Below are positions 44,858 through 53,375 of a stretch of DNA of 64,000 nt, in pieces. Within the stretch, counting starts at the first letter, position 1. The number at the start of each line of letters is the position of its first letter. The stretch spans positions 434,001 to 498,000 of the forward strand of contig NZ_AP027130.1 of assembly GCF_027925145.1 (NCBI RefSeq), read 5' to 3'. The notes under the pieces are model-generated. The model saw only the letters and a list, made by a program, of their open reading frames with translations. It had not been told where the DNA came from and did not search any database. A program made the position numbers and the translations under genes. This stretch comes from Thermodesulfomicrobium sp. WS (GTDB taxonomy: Bacteria; Desulfobacterota; Desulfovibrionia; Desulfovibrionales; Desulfomicrobiaceae).

Positions 44858-45109
44858 ATGACGCACATTCAGATTCTCGGCACCGGGTGTCCCAAGTGTA
44901 TCAAGTTGGCGGAGACCGCCAAGGCGGCGGCGGACGCCCTGGGAATTGCGTATGAGTTGGAAAAGATCACGGACATCAACAAGATCATGTCCTTTGGGGT
45001 GATGATGACCCCTGGACTGGCGGTCAATGGCAAGGTCCTCATGGTGGGCAAGGTGCCGAGCCTGGAGGAGATGAAGACCGTTTTGGCCAAGGAGGCGAAA
45101 AATGTCTAA
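44858..45109 (+). CDS. Small thioredoxin-like redox disulfide protein
   Basis: An 83-aa mini-thioredoxin of the MTH895-like redox-active disulfide type. The active site is GTGCPKCIKLAETAK (CPKC) and the cis-Pro loop is MMTPGLAVNGKVLMVGK. It is cytoplasmic, with no leader. It lies between the ArsP-like permease and the DGC gene and overlaps the latter by 8 bases, so it probably reduces or carries a thiol adduct handled by them. Confidence 0.9.
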   Translation: MTHIQILGTGCPKCIKLAETAKAAADALGIAYELEKITDINKIMSFGVMMTPGLAVNGKVLMVGKVPSLEEMKTVLAKEAKNV

Positions 45110-45476
45110 CTGCCAATGTTCCTGTCAGGGGGCGCCGACCTTGATCTTTGCCTGCTCCGGCGCGGCCGACGTGGGGGCCCTCGCTGATGCCGCGGCCCGT
45201 GCCCTCACCCGGCAGGGCAAGGGCCGTATGTATTGTCTGGCGGGCATCGGCGGTCGGGTGAGCGGTATTGTGGCCACTACCCAGGCCGCGGACAAAATCC
45301 TCGTGATCGACGGCTGCCCTTTGGAGTGCGCCCGGAAGACCCTCGAGGAAGCCGGATTTTCCTCCATGGTGCATGTCCAGCTGCAGGACCTTGGCTTTCG
45401 CAAAGGCGAGAGCCCGGTCACCGAGGAAAACGTGGCGACGGTGATGGACGTGGCCGTTGCCCGCATGGGGTGTTGA
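45102..45476 (+). CDS. DGC-domain putative metal-binding protein
   Basis: A 124-aa protein with an N-terminal CQCSCQG cluster, FACSGAADVGALADAAARAL, YCLAGIGG and the signature VIDGCPLECARKTLEEAGF, which contains Asp-Gly-Cys. The family is annotated as zinc-binding but has no proven job. Its constant company with thioredoxins and permeases suggests a chaperone or sensor for a thiophilic metal or metalloid. Last gene of the ArsR-driven group; lgt follows after 7 bases. Confidence 0.85.
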   Translation: MSNCQCSCQGAPTLIFACSGAADVGALADAAARALTRQGKGRMYCLAGIGGRVSGIVATTQAADKILVIDGCPLECARKTLEEAGFSSMVHVQLQDLGFRKGESPVTEENVATVMDVAVARMGC

Positions 45477-45483
45477 GATCGGT

Positions 45484-46263
45484 ATGTTCGTGTGGGACAT
45501 GGATCCTGTGGCATTGGAAGTGGGGCCTCTGGCCATCCGCTGGTACGGGATCCTGTTCGCCCTGGCCTTTGTGGCAGGGTATCACATGATGGTCGTTATG
45601 AGCCGCGCCGAGGGGCGGGATCCCGCCCCTTTGGAGCGGCTATTGACGTTCGCCGTCGTGGGGACGGTGGTGGGCGCCCGCTTGGGGCATTGCCTGTTCT
45701 ACGAGCCGGAGTGGTATTTGGCGCACCCGTGGGAGATCCTCAAAATTTGGGAAGGCGGCCTGGCGAGCCATGGCGGCGCCGTGGGCCTGGTGGCGGGGGT
45801 GTGGGCTGCCCGTCTGCGGGATCCGGGCGTGGATGTGGGCTGGGTCCTGCGGCGGCTGCCTCTGCCCGCAGCGGTGGGCGGCGCGTGCATCCGGTTGGGA
45901 AATTTCTGGAATTCCGAAATCTTGGGTAAGCCTGCCACGGTGCCGTGGGCGGTGGTGTTTGCCCGGGTGGATGGGGTTGCCCGTCATCCGGTACAGCTTT
46001 ACGAGGCTGCCACCTATCTGGGGATCGGCATGCTTCTGGCCGTGCTCTACCGGCGTCCATGGTGGCGGGAGCGGCTTTTGGGGCTCTTTTTGCTTTTGGT
46101 CTTTGGCCTGCGCATGGTCTGGGAAACCGTGAAGATGCCCCAGGCCGCGCTGGACGCGACCGGGATGTGGACCACGGGGCAGCTTTTGAGCATCCCCTTT
46201 GTGCTCGTGGGGCTGGGGCTTGTGCTGTGGCCGCAGGGCGGCCTGAAAAGACGCCAAGGATGA
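45484..46263 (+). CDS. lgt: Prolipoprotein diacylglyceryl transferase
   Basis: A 259-aa membrane enzyme that moves diacylglycerol from phosphatidylglycerol to the Cys of lipoprotein precursors. About seven helices; motifs GGLASHGGAVG (catalytic His region), RLGNFWNSEILGKP and a C-terminal GLRMVWETVKMPQ. Normal length. The ATG at 45484 has a weak ribosome site and the gene may depend partly on translation of the upstream DGC gene. The RlpA lipoprotein two genes later is a plausible substrate. Confidence 0.93.
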   Translation: MFVWDMDPVALEVGPLAIRWYGILFALAFVAGYHMMVVMSRAEGRDPAPLERLLTFAVVGTVVGARLGHCLFYEPEWYLAHPWEILKIWEGGLASHGGAVGLVAGVWAARLRDPGVDVGWVLRRLPLPAAVGGACIRLGNFWNSEILGKPATVPWAVVFARVDGVARHPVQLYEAATYLGIGMLLAVLYRRPWWRERLLGLFLLLVFGLRMVWETVKMPQAALDATGMWTTGQLLSIPFVLVGLGLVLWPQGGLKRRQG

Positions 46264-46330
46264 GCTTGCGTTTGGGGGGTATTTGGGCAACCGTTGCCGC
46301 GAGATGGATGCACTGCCACGGAGGATATCT

Positions 46331-46921
46331 ATGACGCAGGATTCGAGCGCCTTGACCATTCGTGTCCAGGCTCCGGTAGTCATAGCCCCTGCCTTTGCGG
46401 GACTGCTGCGGCAGGGGGTCGGGATATGGCTTGGGGCCCCCAAGTCCGTCCGCGATTTTCTTCTGGAAGATCTCGGCTTGGATGTGGAGTACGCCACCCA
46501 CCGCGTCCCCGGGCTGTTTCTCAACGGGGTGGCGGTGGATGACTGGGAAGCCACCCAGGTGGCCGCAGGGGATGAGGTCGCCTTGAGCGGCACCATGCCG
46601 GGCCTGGCTGGCATCGCCTTGCGTCGCCAAAGCCCCCTCAAGCGTTTTCGCGCCGACCTCACCACGGCGTTTCGCGCCCATGATGTGGCGGCCGGGACCG
46701 TGACGGTGCGGCCCTTCAATTTTGTGGCGCAAGACCTCGTGCAACCCCTTTTGGCCCGTGGTATCCAAGTAGGCGGCGACACTCTTGCCACGTACGTCCT
46801 CGACCGAGGCGAAGCATTTGCGTCCTGTCGCTTGCTGGAGAGCGGGGAACCTTTGCCGCAAGGTGTGCAGCAGTGGCGTTTGGCGGAACGCGTGCGTTTG
46901 GTGGTAGAGTGGGTGCCGTGA
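46331..46921 (+). CDS. Unrecognised protein with possible beta-grasp (ThiS/MoaD-like) segment
   Basis: A 196-aa cytoplasmic protein that I do not recognise. Residues 30-95 have a beta-grasp look: SVRDFLLEDLG, then LFLNGVAVDDWEATQVAAGD, then a Pro-Gly-Leu turn (GTMPGLAGIALR) in place of the terminal Gly-Gly of a sulfur carrier. The rest is mixed alpha/beta with VTVRPFNFVAQDLVQPLL. There is no signal peptide. GGAGG before ATG 46331, and its TGA overlaps the GTG of rlpA, so it is coupled to the lipoprotein gene. Confidence 0.6.
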   Translation: MTQDSSALTIRVQAPVVIAPAFAGLLRQGVGIWLGAPKSVRDFLLEDLGLDVEYATHRVPGLFLNGVAVDDWEATQVAAGDEVALSGTMPGLAGIALRRQSPLKRFRADLTTAFRAHDVAAGTVTVRPFNFVAQDLVQPLLARGIQVGGDTLATYVLDRGEAFASCRLLESGEPLPQGVQQWRLAERVRLVVEWVP

Positions 46922-47637
46922 GGTGGACGGGTTGGGCGCTTTTCGCCCTGATGCTTTTCCTGGCGGGCTGCGGCGGTCGCTATCTGCCGTCGTGGCCGTC
47001 GGGAAGTAGCGCGCCATCGACGCCGAAAGGGCACGGCGGCACCGGTAAACCCTATACGGTTATGGGCCAAACCTATTATCCACTCCAATCCGCGGAAGGC
47101 TACGAGGAAGTGGGGGTGGCCTCGTGGTATGGTCCGGATTTTCATGGCAAACGTACGGCCAATGGCGAGATCTATGACATGTACCAGATGACGGCCGCGC
47201 ACCGGATCCTGCCCATGAATACGCGCCTGCTCGTCACCAACCTCGACAACGGCCGCAGCACCGAGGTCCGCGTCAATGACCGCGGCCCGTTTGTGGGCAA
47301 TCGGGTCATCGATCTTTCCTATAGCGCAGCCCGCACCCTTGGGGTGGTGGGGCCGGGGACCGCGCGGGTGCATCTGCGCGCCTTGGGCGGCCCGATCTAT
47401 TTTCAAGGGCCATTTTACGTGCAGTATGGGGCGTTTACCGTGCGTGACAATGCCTACCGCCTGCGCGATCGGCTGATGGCACGCGGATATCCCGGCACCC
47501 GGGTGACCGAGGGGGACGTGGCCGGGGTCCATTTCTGGCGGGTGCAGGTGGGCGCTTTCCCGACGCTCGATCAAGCCCGGGCCGCGCGGGAGCGCTTCCT
47601 GCCGGAGAGCCCGGACTGCTTTGTCATTGCGGATTGA
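46918..47637 (+). CDS. RlpA-like septal lipoprotein
   Basis: A 239-aa lipoprotein. The signal peptide ends in a lipobox LFLAGCGG (Cys about 18), followed by a Pro/Ser linker, a double-psi beta-barrel (GVASWYGPDFHGKRTANGE ... VRVNDRGPFVGNRVIDLS) and a C-terminal SPOR domain (YVQYGAFTVRDNAYRLRDRL). RlpA proteins cleave naked glycan at division sites; the catalytic-type Asp in NDRGPF is kept. GTG 46918 is the only start giving an intact lipobox at the N-terminus. It overlaps the convergent HU gene by 14 bases. Confidence 0.9.
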   Translation: MRWTGWALFALMLFLAGCGGRYLPSWPSGSSAPSTPKGHGGTGKPYTVMGQTYYPLQSAEGYEEVGVASWYGPDFHGKRTANGEIYDMYQMTAAHRILPMNTRLLVTNLDNGRSTEVRVNDRGPFVGNRVIDLSYSAARTLGVVGPGTARVHLRALGGPIYFQGPFYVQYGAFTVRDNAYRLRDRLMARGYPGTRVTEGDVAGVHFWRVQVGAFPTLDQARAARERFLPESPDCFVIAD

Positions 47638-47911
47638 GCTCCGCGCGGAGCTTGCGGGAAATGCGGAACACCACCACCTTGCGGCCGGGAAGGATGATGG
47701 CCTCGTTGGTTTGCGGGTTGCGGCCGCGGCGCGGATTTTTGGCGTAGGCGTCGAATTTGCCGAAACCGCTCACCAAAAGGGCGCCGTCCTTTTTGATCCC
47801 TTCTTTCATGAGTTCGATGAGGGTGTCCACGTGGCCTTTGATCTCCGCCCGGTGACGGCGGGATTTTTCATAAATGGCGTCAATGATTTCTGCTTTGGTG
47901 AGGGTGGGCAT
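47624..47911 (-). CDS. HU/IHF family DNA-binding protein
   Basis: A 95-aa nucleoid protein. It starts MPTLTKAEIIDAIYEKS and has GALLVSGFGKFDAYAKNPRR with the DNA-intercalating arm RRGRNPQTNEAIILPGRKV. Sequence is nearer IHF-alpha than typical HU, but a single gene cannot settle this. It bends DNA for recombination and promoter control. GAGGAGG lies before the ATG; its own promoter is proposed at 47950-47978. The 3' end overlaps rlpA. Confidence 0.92.
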   Translation of the reverse strand: MPTLTKAEIIDAIYEKSRRHRAEIKGHVDTLIELMKEGIKKDGALLVSGFGKFDAYAKNPRRGRNPQTNEAIILPGRKVVVFRISRKLRAELNPQ

Positions 47912-47949
47912 GAGACGAAGACCTCCTCGGGTGGCATGAGAGTTGTCGT

Positions 47950-47978
47950 CGGATAGTGGAAAAGAAAAGACATTGCAA
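47950..47978 (-). promoter_or_regulatory. Possible promoter of the HU/IHF-like gene
   Basis: Minus-strand TTGCAA (47973-47978), 17 bases, TATCCG (47950-47955), about 40 bases before the ATG. Fair match only. Confidence 0.4.
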
Positions 47979-47985
47979 GGGGTTC

Positions 47986-49005
47986 ATGGGAAATTTTTGT
48001 CGCTTTGAGGTGCTCACCGCCCCCCCCAGGCCTCTCCCCCTGCGGCTTGTGCCGGTCTTTCTCCCCTTTGCCGGTTGTCCGCAGCGCTGCCTGTATTGCC
48101 ATCAAGCCGCCCAGACCGGGCAGCGTCCGGTGTCGAGCGCCGATGTCCTCGGTCGCGTGGAGCATGCCCTTTCGCAGGTCCAGGGGCCTGCCAGTGTCGG
48201 CCTCTACGGGGGCAGTTTTACTGCCTTGCCGGAGGCTCTCCAGCGGCAGGTCCTCGAATGCGTGCTGCGGCACATGGATACCTGGGGAGCACGCGGGCAG
48301 GTGCGTCTCTCCACGCGGCCGGATGCCGTGTCGCCGCAGCTCCTGGGGCGCTTGCGGCGCTGGGGTGTGGATGTGGTGGAGCTTGGGGTGCAGAGTTTCG
48401 ACTCCGCCGTGCTTGCCCGAAGCGGCCGAGGATACACGGGCGCGCAGGCACACGCGGCCTGCCGGATGGTACACGATGCCGGCTTGGGGCTGGGAATCCA
48501 GCTCTTGCCGGGGCTTCCGGGCCACACCCAAGCGCACTGGCAGGAGGACGTGGAGCGTACCCTGGCTGCGGCCCCCAAGGTCGTGCGCATCTACCCTTGC
48601 GTGGTGGTTGGGGGCACTCCCCTTGCCCGGTTGCATGCCGAAGGCCGCTACCGTCCGTGGGAGCTTCAGGCCACGGTGGAGCTTGTGGCCGAGGTGTTGC
48701 CCCGGTTGTGGCGCCGCGGCATTCGGGTCATTCGGGTGGGGCTCGCCCCGCAGCCGGGGTTTTTGCTGCAGGCAGGACCGTGGCATCCGGCGCTGGGCAA
48801 TATGGCGCGCTCGGTGGCCATGGCGCGGATGCTCACGAGGGCCGTGGGGGCGCGGCGCGTGGAGCGGATGATCGCCCCGCGCTGGGTGCAGGGAGACCTT
48901 TGGGGGCATGGCCGTGCCAATGCCCCGGTTTTGGCCCGTCTGGGGATCGTCCCGCAGCGGGTGACTTTTGATGCCAACGAAGGAATCCGAATATGGACGG
49001 TGTGA
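47986..49005 (+). CDS. Radical SAM protein (Elp3-like fold)
   Basis: A 339-aa radical SAM enzyme with the cluster motif FAGCPQRCLYCHQ (C-x4-C-x2-C from a non-standard spacing; the Elp3/HemN-type loop), then SVGLYGGSFTALP and VELGVQSFDSAVLARSGRGY. The C-terminal part resembles the Elp3-like oxidoreductase C-terminus without an acetyltransferase domain. The substrate is unknown. AAGGGG sets ATG 47986. It overlaps rimO by 13 bases, so a link to tRNA or ribosome modification is possible but unproven. Confidence 0.8.
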   Translation: MGNFCRFEVLTAPPRPLPLRLVPVFLPFAGCPQRCLYCHQAAQTGQRPVSSADVLGRVEHALSQVQGPASVGLYGGSFTALPEALQRQVLECVLRHMDTWGARGQVRLSTRPDAVSPQLLGRLRRWGVDVVELGVQSFDSAVLARSGRGYTGAQAHAACRMVHDAGLGLGIQLLPGLPGHTQAHWQEDVERTLAAAPKVVRIYPCVVVGGTPLARLHAEGRYRPWELQATVELVAEVLPRLWRRGIRVIRVGLAPQPGFLLQAGPWHPALGNMARSVAMARMLTRAVGARRVERMIAPRWVQGDLWGHGRANAPVLARLGIVPQRVTFDANEGIRIWTV

Positions 49006-50351
49006 TTCGTGTCGCCACGGTGAGCTTGGGATGCCCCAAAAACCGTGTGGACACCGAGCGGATTTTGGGCGGCCTTGGCGCGCACTACCAGCCGGCGCAA
49101 TCCCCGGAAGCGGCCCAGGTGCTGCTGGTCAATACCTGCGGATTTCTGCAGGCTGCGGTGGAAGAATCTCTCGATACCATCATGGAGATGGTGCGTGTGG
49201 CGCAACAGGCGCCTTCCCGTCCGCTCGTGGTGGTGACCGGTTGCCTCGTGGCCCGCTACGGCGCGCACGTGTTGCAGCAAGAGCTGCCGGAGGTGGATCT
49301 CGTGGTGGACATCGCCGGGCAGCACCAATTGCCGGAGCGTATTTTGCGCCACTTTGGTCTGCAGTCCGCCGCCGATGGCCGCGTGGTGAGCACGCCACCC
49401 AGCTTTGCCTACCTGAAGGTCGCGGAAGGCTGCTCCAATCGCTGCCGTTTTTGCACCATTCCGTCCATTCGGGGGGGCTTGCGCAGCCGTCCGCTGGAGG
49501 AATTGGTGGCCGAGGCCTCGGCCTGCGTGGCTGCAGGACGGCGGGAGCTGGTGCTCGTTGCCCAGGATCTGACCGCCTACGGCCAGGATTTGGGCATGCG
49601 CCGGGGGCTGGCGCAGTTGCTCGATGCCTTGGCGCGTGTGCCGGGTCTCTCGTGGCTGCGGCTCATGTATCTCTATCCGTCGGGGCTCACGGAAGAGCTT
49701 TTGGCCGGCATGCGCGACCTGGGGGCGCCGGTGCTCCCGTACTTCGACATCCCGTTCCAGCATGTCCATCCCGAGATTTTAGCCGCCATGGGTCGGCCCT
49801 TTCGTACTCAAGATCCGCGCGCTGTGGTGGAGCGGGTGCGGCGCTATTTTCCCCAGGCAGCCCTGCGGACCTCGCTCATCGTGGGATACCCCGGTGAGAC
49901 GGATGCGCATTTTGCGGCGCTGGAATCGTTTGTGGCCGAGGCGGAGCTCGCCCACGTGGGGGTGTTTGCCTTTTCTCCGGAAGAGGGCACACCGGCGGCT
50001 GCCTTGGACCAGCAGGTGCCAGCGCGGGTGCGCCAGAGTCGGCGGCGGCGGATCATGGCCTTGCAGCGGCGCATCAGCCGTCGGTATTTGGCCCGTTTCC
50101 GGGATCAGGAGTTGGAGATCCTTGTGGATCAGCCCAGCGCCGAATGGCCTGGGCTTTTCGAGGGCCGGGCGTGGTTCCAGGCCCCGGAGGTGGACGGGGT
50201 GGCGTACGTGAGTGGCCCTCAAGTACGGCCCGGGGCCATGGTGCGCGCCCGGGTGGACGCCACCCATGATTACGATCTGGTGACGTTGGCGGAAGATGCT
50301 GGGGACGAAGAAGGGTGCGATTTCAGGCCTATGGATGCGGACGGACTGTGA
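48993..50351 (+). CDS. rimO: Ribosomal protein S12 (aspartate-C3) methylthiotransferase
   Basis: A 452-aa radical SAM methylthiotransferase that thiomethylates Asp on ribosomal protein S12. Order: UPF0004 domain with SLGCPKNRVDTE, VNTCGFLQ and VTGCL (second [4Fe-4S] cluster); radical SAM core VAEGCSNRCRFCTIPSIRG; C-terminal TRAM domain. The PKNxVD feature and the SIRG end favour RimO over MiaB. It lies directly before rpsA. Confidence 0.94.
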   Translation: MDGVIRVATVSLGCPKNRVDTERILGGLGAHYQPAQSPEAAQVLLVNTCGFLQAAVEESLDTIMEMVRVAQQAPSRPLVVVTGCLVARYGAHVLQQELPEVDLVVDIAGQHQLPERILRHFGLQSAADGRVVSTPPSFAYLKVAEGCSNRCRFCTIPSIRGGLRSRPLEELVAEASACVAAGRRELVLVAQDLTAYGQDLGMRRGLAQLLDALARVPGLSWLRLMYLYPSGLTEELLAGMRDLGAPVLPYFDIPFQHVHPEILAAMGRPFRTQDPRAVVERVRRYFPQAALRTSLIVGYPGETDAHFAALESFVAEAELAHVGVFAFSPEEGTPAAALDQQVPARVRQSRRRRIMALQRRISRRYLARFRDQELEILVDQPSAEWPGLFEGRAWFQAPEVDGVAYVSGPQVRPGAMVRARVDATHDYDLVTLAEDAGDEEGCDFRPMDADGL

Positions 50352-50373
50352 AAAATGTGGCGTTGTCTTGCGC

Positions 50374-50402
50374 TTGTCAAGGAGGAGCGCCTTTGCTAGG
50401 GA
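50374..50402 (+). promoter_or_regulatory. Probable promoter of rpsA
   Basis: TTGTCA (50374-50379), 17 bases, TAGGGA (50397-50402), about 40 bases before the rpsA ATG. Its -10 is identical to the one proposed for dsrC. Confidence 0.5.
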
Positions 50403-50438
50403 AAACGAAATTCTTTTTTTGTTAGGGGGTAAACTCGT

Positions 50439-52166
50439 ATGCACACCACACCAACCACAACCCAGCCCGAGGAAACCATGGAGATGGATTTCGCAGCCCA
50501 GCTGGAAAACTATCTCGACTCCGACTTCGGCGAGATCGAAGAAGGGACCATCGTCAAGGGCGAGGTTGTGAAGATTGACGACGCAGCCGTGCTCGTGGAC
50601 GTCAATTTCAAATCGGAAGGACAGATCCCTGTCGCGGAATTCATGGAACATGGCCAGATCGCTGTAAAAGTCGGCGATGTGGTGGACGTATATGTGGTGC
50701 GCAAGAGCGAACGGGAAGGCACCATCGTGCTGTCTCGGGAAAAAGCCAAGCGCATGCAGGTGCTTGATGAGCTGGAGCGCGTGATGGAAAGCGGCGAGAC
50801 TGTCATGGGGCGGATCGTGCGGCGCATCAAGGGTGGCTACGTGGTGGACATCCAGGGCTTGGAAGCGTTCTTGCCGGGTTCGCATGTGGACTTGCGGCCT
50901 GTTCCGGACATGGACGCCTTGGTGGACGGTGACTTCCCATTCCGTGTGCTCAAGGTGAATCGTCGGCGCAGCAATGTCATCGTGTCCCGCCGTGTCATCC
51001 TGGAAGAGGAGCGCGATCGGAAGCGCGCCGAGCTTCTCTCGACCTTGGAAGAGGGGCAGATTGTGCGCGGCGTGGTGAAGAATATCACCGAATACGGCGC
51101 GTTTATCGATCTGGGCGGCTTGGATGGCCTGCTGCACATCACGGATATGGCCTGGAAGCGGGTGAAGCACCCGCGCGAGATGGTGCAGATCGGCGACGAG
51201 CTGGAGCTCAAGGTGTTGAGCTTCGATCGCGAAGAAAAGAAGGTCTCCTTGGGCCTCAAGCATCTGGTGCCGGATCCGTGGCAGAATATTGCGGAAAAAT
51301 ATCCCGAAGGCACCAAGCTTTCCGGCCGGGTCACCAACCTGGTGGACTACGGCGCCTTTGTGGAGCTGGAGCCTGGAGTGGAAGGCCTGGTGCACATCTC
51401 CGAGATGTCCTGGACCCGGAAACTGCGGCATCCCTCGCAGATGGTGCGCGTGGGCGATGAGGTGGACGTGGTGGTCCTGGGGGTGGACTTGGAGCGCAAG
51501 CGCATCTCGCTGGGCATGAAGCAGGTGAGCCCCAATCCGTGGGATTTGGTGGCCGAAAAATATCCCGAAGGCACGGTGCTGGAGGCTGCGGTGAAGAATA
51601 TCACCGAGTTCGGTCTCTTTATCGGCATCGAGGACGGCATCGACGGTCTCATCCACGTCTCGGATCTCTCCTGGACCAAGAAGATCCGCCATCCCGGAGA
51701 GCTCTACAACGTGGGTGACATCGTGCGCGCCAAGGTGCTCACCGTGGACAAGGACAACGAAAAGTTCACCCTGGGCATCAAGCAGCTCACGGAAGATCCG
51801 TGGTCCACGGTCCCTGCCCGCTACCCCGTGGGTACCACGGTGACAGGCACCATCACCAACATCACGGACTTTGGCCTGTTCGTGGAGGTGGAGGAAGGCA
51901 TCGAGGGCCTGGTGCACGTGAGCGAGATGAGCAAGAAGAAAGGCAAAACCCCCAAGGATGTCTTCAAGGAAGGCGAGACCATCGAGGCCAAGGTCATCCA
52001 TGTGAGCGCGGACGAGCGCCGCTTGGGCCTTTCCCTCAAGGAAGAGCGCAAACCTCCCCGTGCCGAGTACCGTTCCACGCAGGTGGGAGGCTCCACGGGT
52101 ATCAATGTGGGGGATATGATCCGCCAGAAGTTGGAGGAAAGCGCTGAGTCTGGCGACGAGGAATAA
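50439..52166 (+). CDS. rpsA: Ribosomal protein S1
   Basis: A 575-aa RNA-binding protein with six S1 domains that brings mRNA to the 30S subunit. The domains start at about residues 35, 115, 205, 290, 375 and 465, each with a G-x-V-x-x-I/V-x-x-[FY]-G-x-[FV] core, for example ITEYGAFIDLGGLDGLLHI and LVDYGAFVELEPGVEGLVHI. Domains 4 and 5 repeat nearly the same DNA (AATATCCCGAAGGCAC at 51298 and 51556). The tail is acidic. It has its own promoter and is followed by a hairpin at 52193-52219. Confidence 0.95.
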   Translation: MHTTPTTTQPEETMEMDFAAQLENYLDSDFGEIEEGTIVKGEVVKIDDAAVLVDVNFKSEGQIPVAEFMEHGQIAVKVGDVVDVYVVRKSEREGTIVLSREKAKRMQVLDELERVMESGETVMGRIVRRIKGGYVVDIQGLEAFLPGSHVDLRPVPDMDALVDGDFPFRVLKVNRRRSNVIVSRRVILEEERDRKRAELLSTLEEGQIVRGVVKNITEYGAFIDLGGLDGLLHITDMAWKRVKHPREMVQIGDELELKVLSFDREEKKVSLGLKHLVPDPWQNIAEKYPEGTKLSGRVTNLVDYGAFVELEPGVEGLVHISEMSWTRKLRHPSQMVRVGDEVDVVVLGVDLERKRISLGMKQVSPNPWDLVAEKYPEGTVLEAAVKNITEFGLFIGIEDGIDGLIHVSDLSWTKKIRHPGELYNVGDIVRAKVLTVDKDNEKFTLGIKQLTEDPWSTVPARYPVGTTVTGTITNITDFGLFVEVEEGIEGLVHVSEMSKKKGKTPKDVFKEGETIEAKVIHVSADERRLGLSLKEERKPPRAEYRSTQVGGSTGINVGDMIRQKLEESAESGDEE

Positions 52167-52192
52167 TCTGGTCATGCTGTGATGACCCAGGA

Positions 52193-52219
52193 GGGGGCTG
52201 CGTCCTGGGCGCAGCCCCC
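52193..52219 (+). terminator. Terminator-like hairpin after rpsA
   Basis: Perfect 10-bp arms GGGGGCTGCG (52193-52202) and CGCAGCCCCC (52210-52219) with a 7-base loop, then TTGCATTT. It stands 27 bases after the rpsA stop and 19 before the mqnE ATG. Confidence 0.75.
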
Positions 52220-52238
52220 TTGCATTTCGGGAGGACGT

Positions 52239-53318
52239 ATGTCGCTTTCCCCTGCGGCCCAGCGCCGTTTGCGTGCGCTGCGACCGGGTGAACGCATCGA
52301 TATGGAATTCGCCCTGGAGCTTGCCCTGCACGCCTCGGTGCATGATCTCGGCGAAGCGGCCTTGCGCCAGCGCCGCGCCCGTCATGGAGACCGTGCGTAT
52401 TTCGTCGCCAATCAGCACATCAATTATACCGATGTGTGCCGCAATGCCTGCCGTTTTTGCGCCTACTCCAAGCGGGTGGGGGACCCGGCGGGAACGACGC
52501 TGTCCTTAGAAGAGATTGCTCAGCGTCTGCGGGAGCGTCTCCACGAGCCTATTCGGGAAATCCACATCGTCGGCGGCCTCAACCCCGAACTTCCCCAGGA
52601 ATATTATCTGGAAATGTTGCGGTTGTGCAAAAAGCTGCGGCCCGAGGCCACGCTCAAGGCCTTCACTGCAGTGGAAATCGCCTACTTTGCCGACACCTGG
52701 AAGATGACCGAGGAAGCGGTGCTGGAACTTTTGCGCCAGGCCGGGCTGGACGTGCTGCCTGGCGGCGGGGCAGAAGTCTTCGATTCCCGCATGCGGCAAA
52801 AGCTCTGCCCGGAGAAGATCCCTGCCGAGCGCTGGCTGGCCATCCACGCCCTGGCCCACCGCATGGGCATGCCCACCAACTGCACCATGCTCTTTGGCCA
52901 TGTGGAAGGCTGGCACGAGCGCATCGCGCATTTGGCCGCCTTGCGTGCCCTGGAGGATGAGTCCCCGGGTTTTGTGTGTTTCATCCCTCTGCCGTACCAG
53001 CCCAAGAACACCGGACTTGGCGTCCCTGGGCCGACAGGGGAAGATATCTTGCGCATGGTGGCCATCTCGCGTCTCGTGCTCGACAACATTGCCCATATCA
53101 AGGCGTATTGGGCATTCATGGGGGTCAAGATGGCGCAGTTGGCGCTCTGGGCAGGGGCTGACGACCTTGACGGGACGATCTTGGGCGAACGCATCGGCCA
53201 CGCCGCCGGCGCCGCGACCCCGCAGGCCCTGACCATGGAAGAGCTGCTCGAGACGATTCGCAGTGCCGGTTTTGTCCCGGTGGAGCGCAATACCGTATTC
53301 CAACCGCTTGCATCTTGA
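52239..53318 (+). CDS. mqnE: Aminodeoxyfutalosine synthase (radical SAM)
   Basis: A 359-aa radical SAM enzyme of the futalosine route to menaquinone, joining the chorismate-derived enolpyruvyl benzoate to SAM. Cluster motif CRNACRFCAYSK (about residues 66-77), preceded by NQHINYTDV. EIHIVGGLNPELPQEYYLEML and PGGGAEVFDSRMRQKLCPEKI are typical of MqnE. The alternative is MqnC, but the CRFCAY core and context favour MqnE. GGGAGG precedes ATG 52239. Menaquinone made here would serve the NrfD-type quinol oxidase at 39903. Confidence 0.9.
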   Translation: MSLSPAAQRRLRALRPGERIDMEFALELALHASVHDLGEAALRQRRARHGDRAYFVANQHINYTDVCRNACRFCAYSKRVGDPAGTTLSLEEIAQRLRERLHEPIREIHIVGGLNPELPQEYYLEMLRLCKKLRPEATLKAFTAVEIAYFADTWKMTEEAVLELLRQAGLDVLPGGGAEVFDSRMRQKLCPEKIPAERWLAIHALAHRMGMPTNCTMLFGHVEGWHERIAHLAALRALEDESPGFVCFIPLPYQPKNTGLGVPGPTGEDILRMVAISRLVLDNIAHIKAYWAFMGVKMAQLALWAGADDLDGTILGERIGHAAGAATPQALTMEELLETIRSAGFVPVERNTVFQPLAS

Positions 53319-53375
53319 CTTTTGGGCTGCCTTGGGGTTTGCCTCGCCAGAAGCTATATCGACGAGGAGGAGCAT

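Noticed and set aside
51298-51571. Direct repeat AATATCCCGAAGGCAC within rpsA
   Set aside because: Explained by the repeated S1 domains encoding the same EKYPEGT linker; not a mobile or regulatory repeat.
49779-52418. 879-aa open frame on the minus strand across rimO and rpsA
   Set aside because: It is a reverse-frame shadow. It is His/Arg-rich without domain motifs and lies opposite the clear rimO and rpsA genes.
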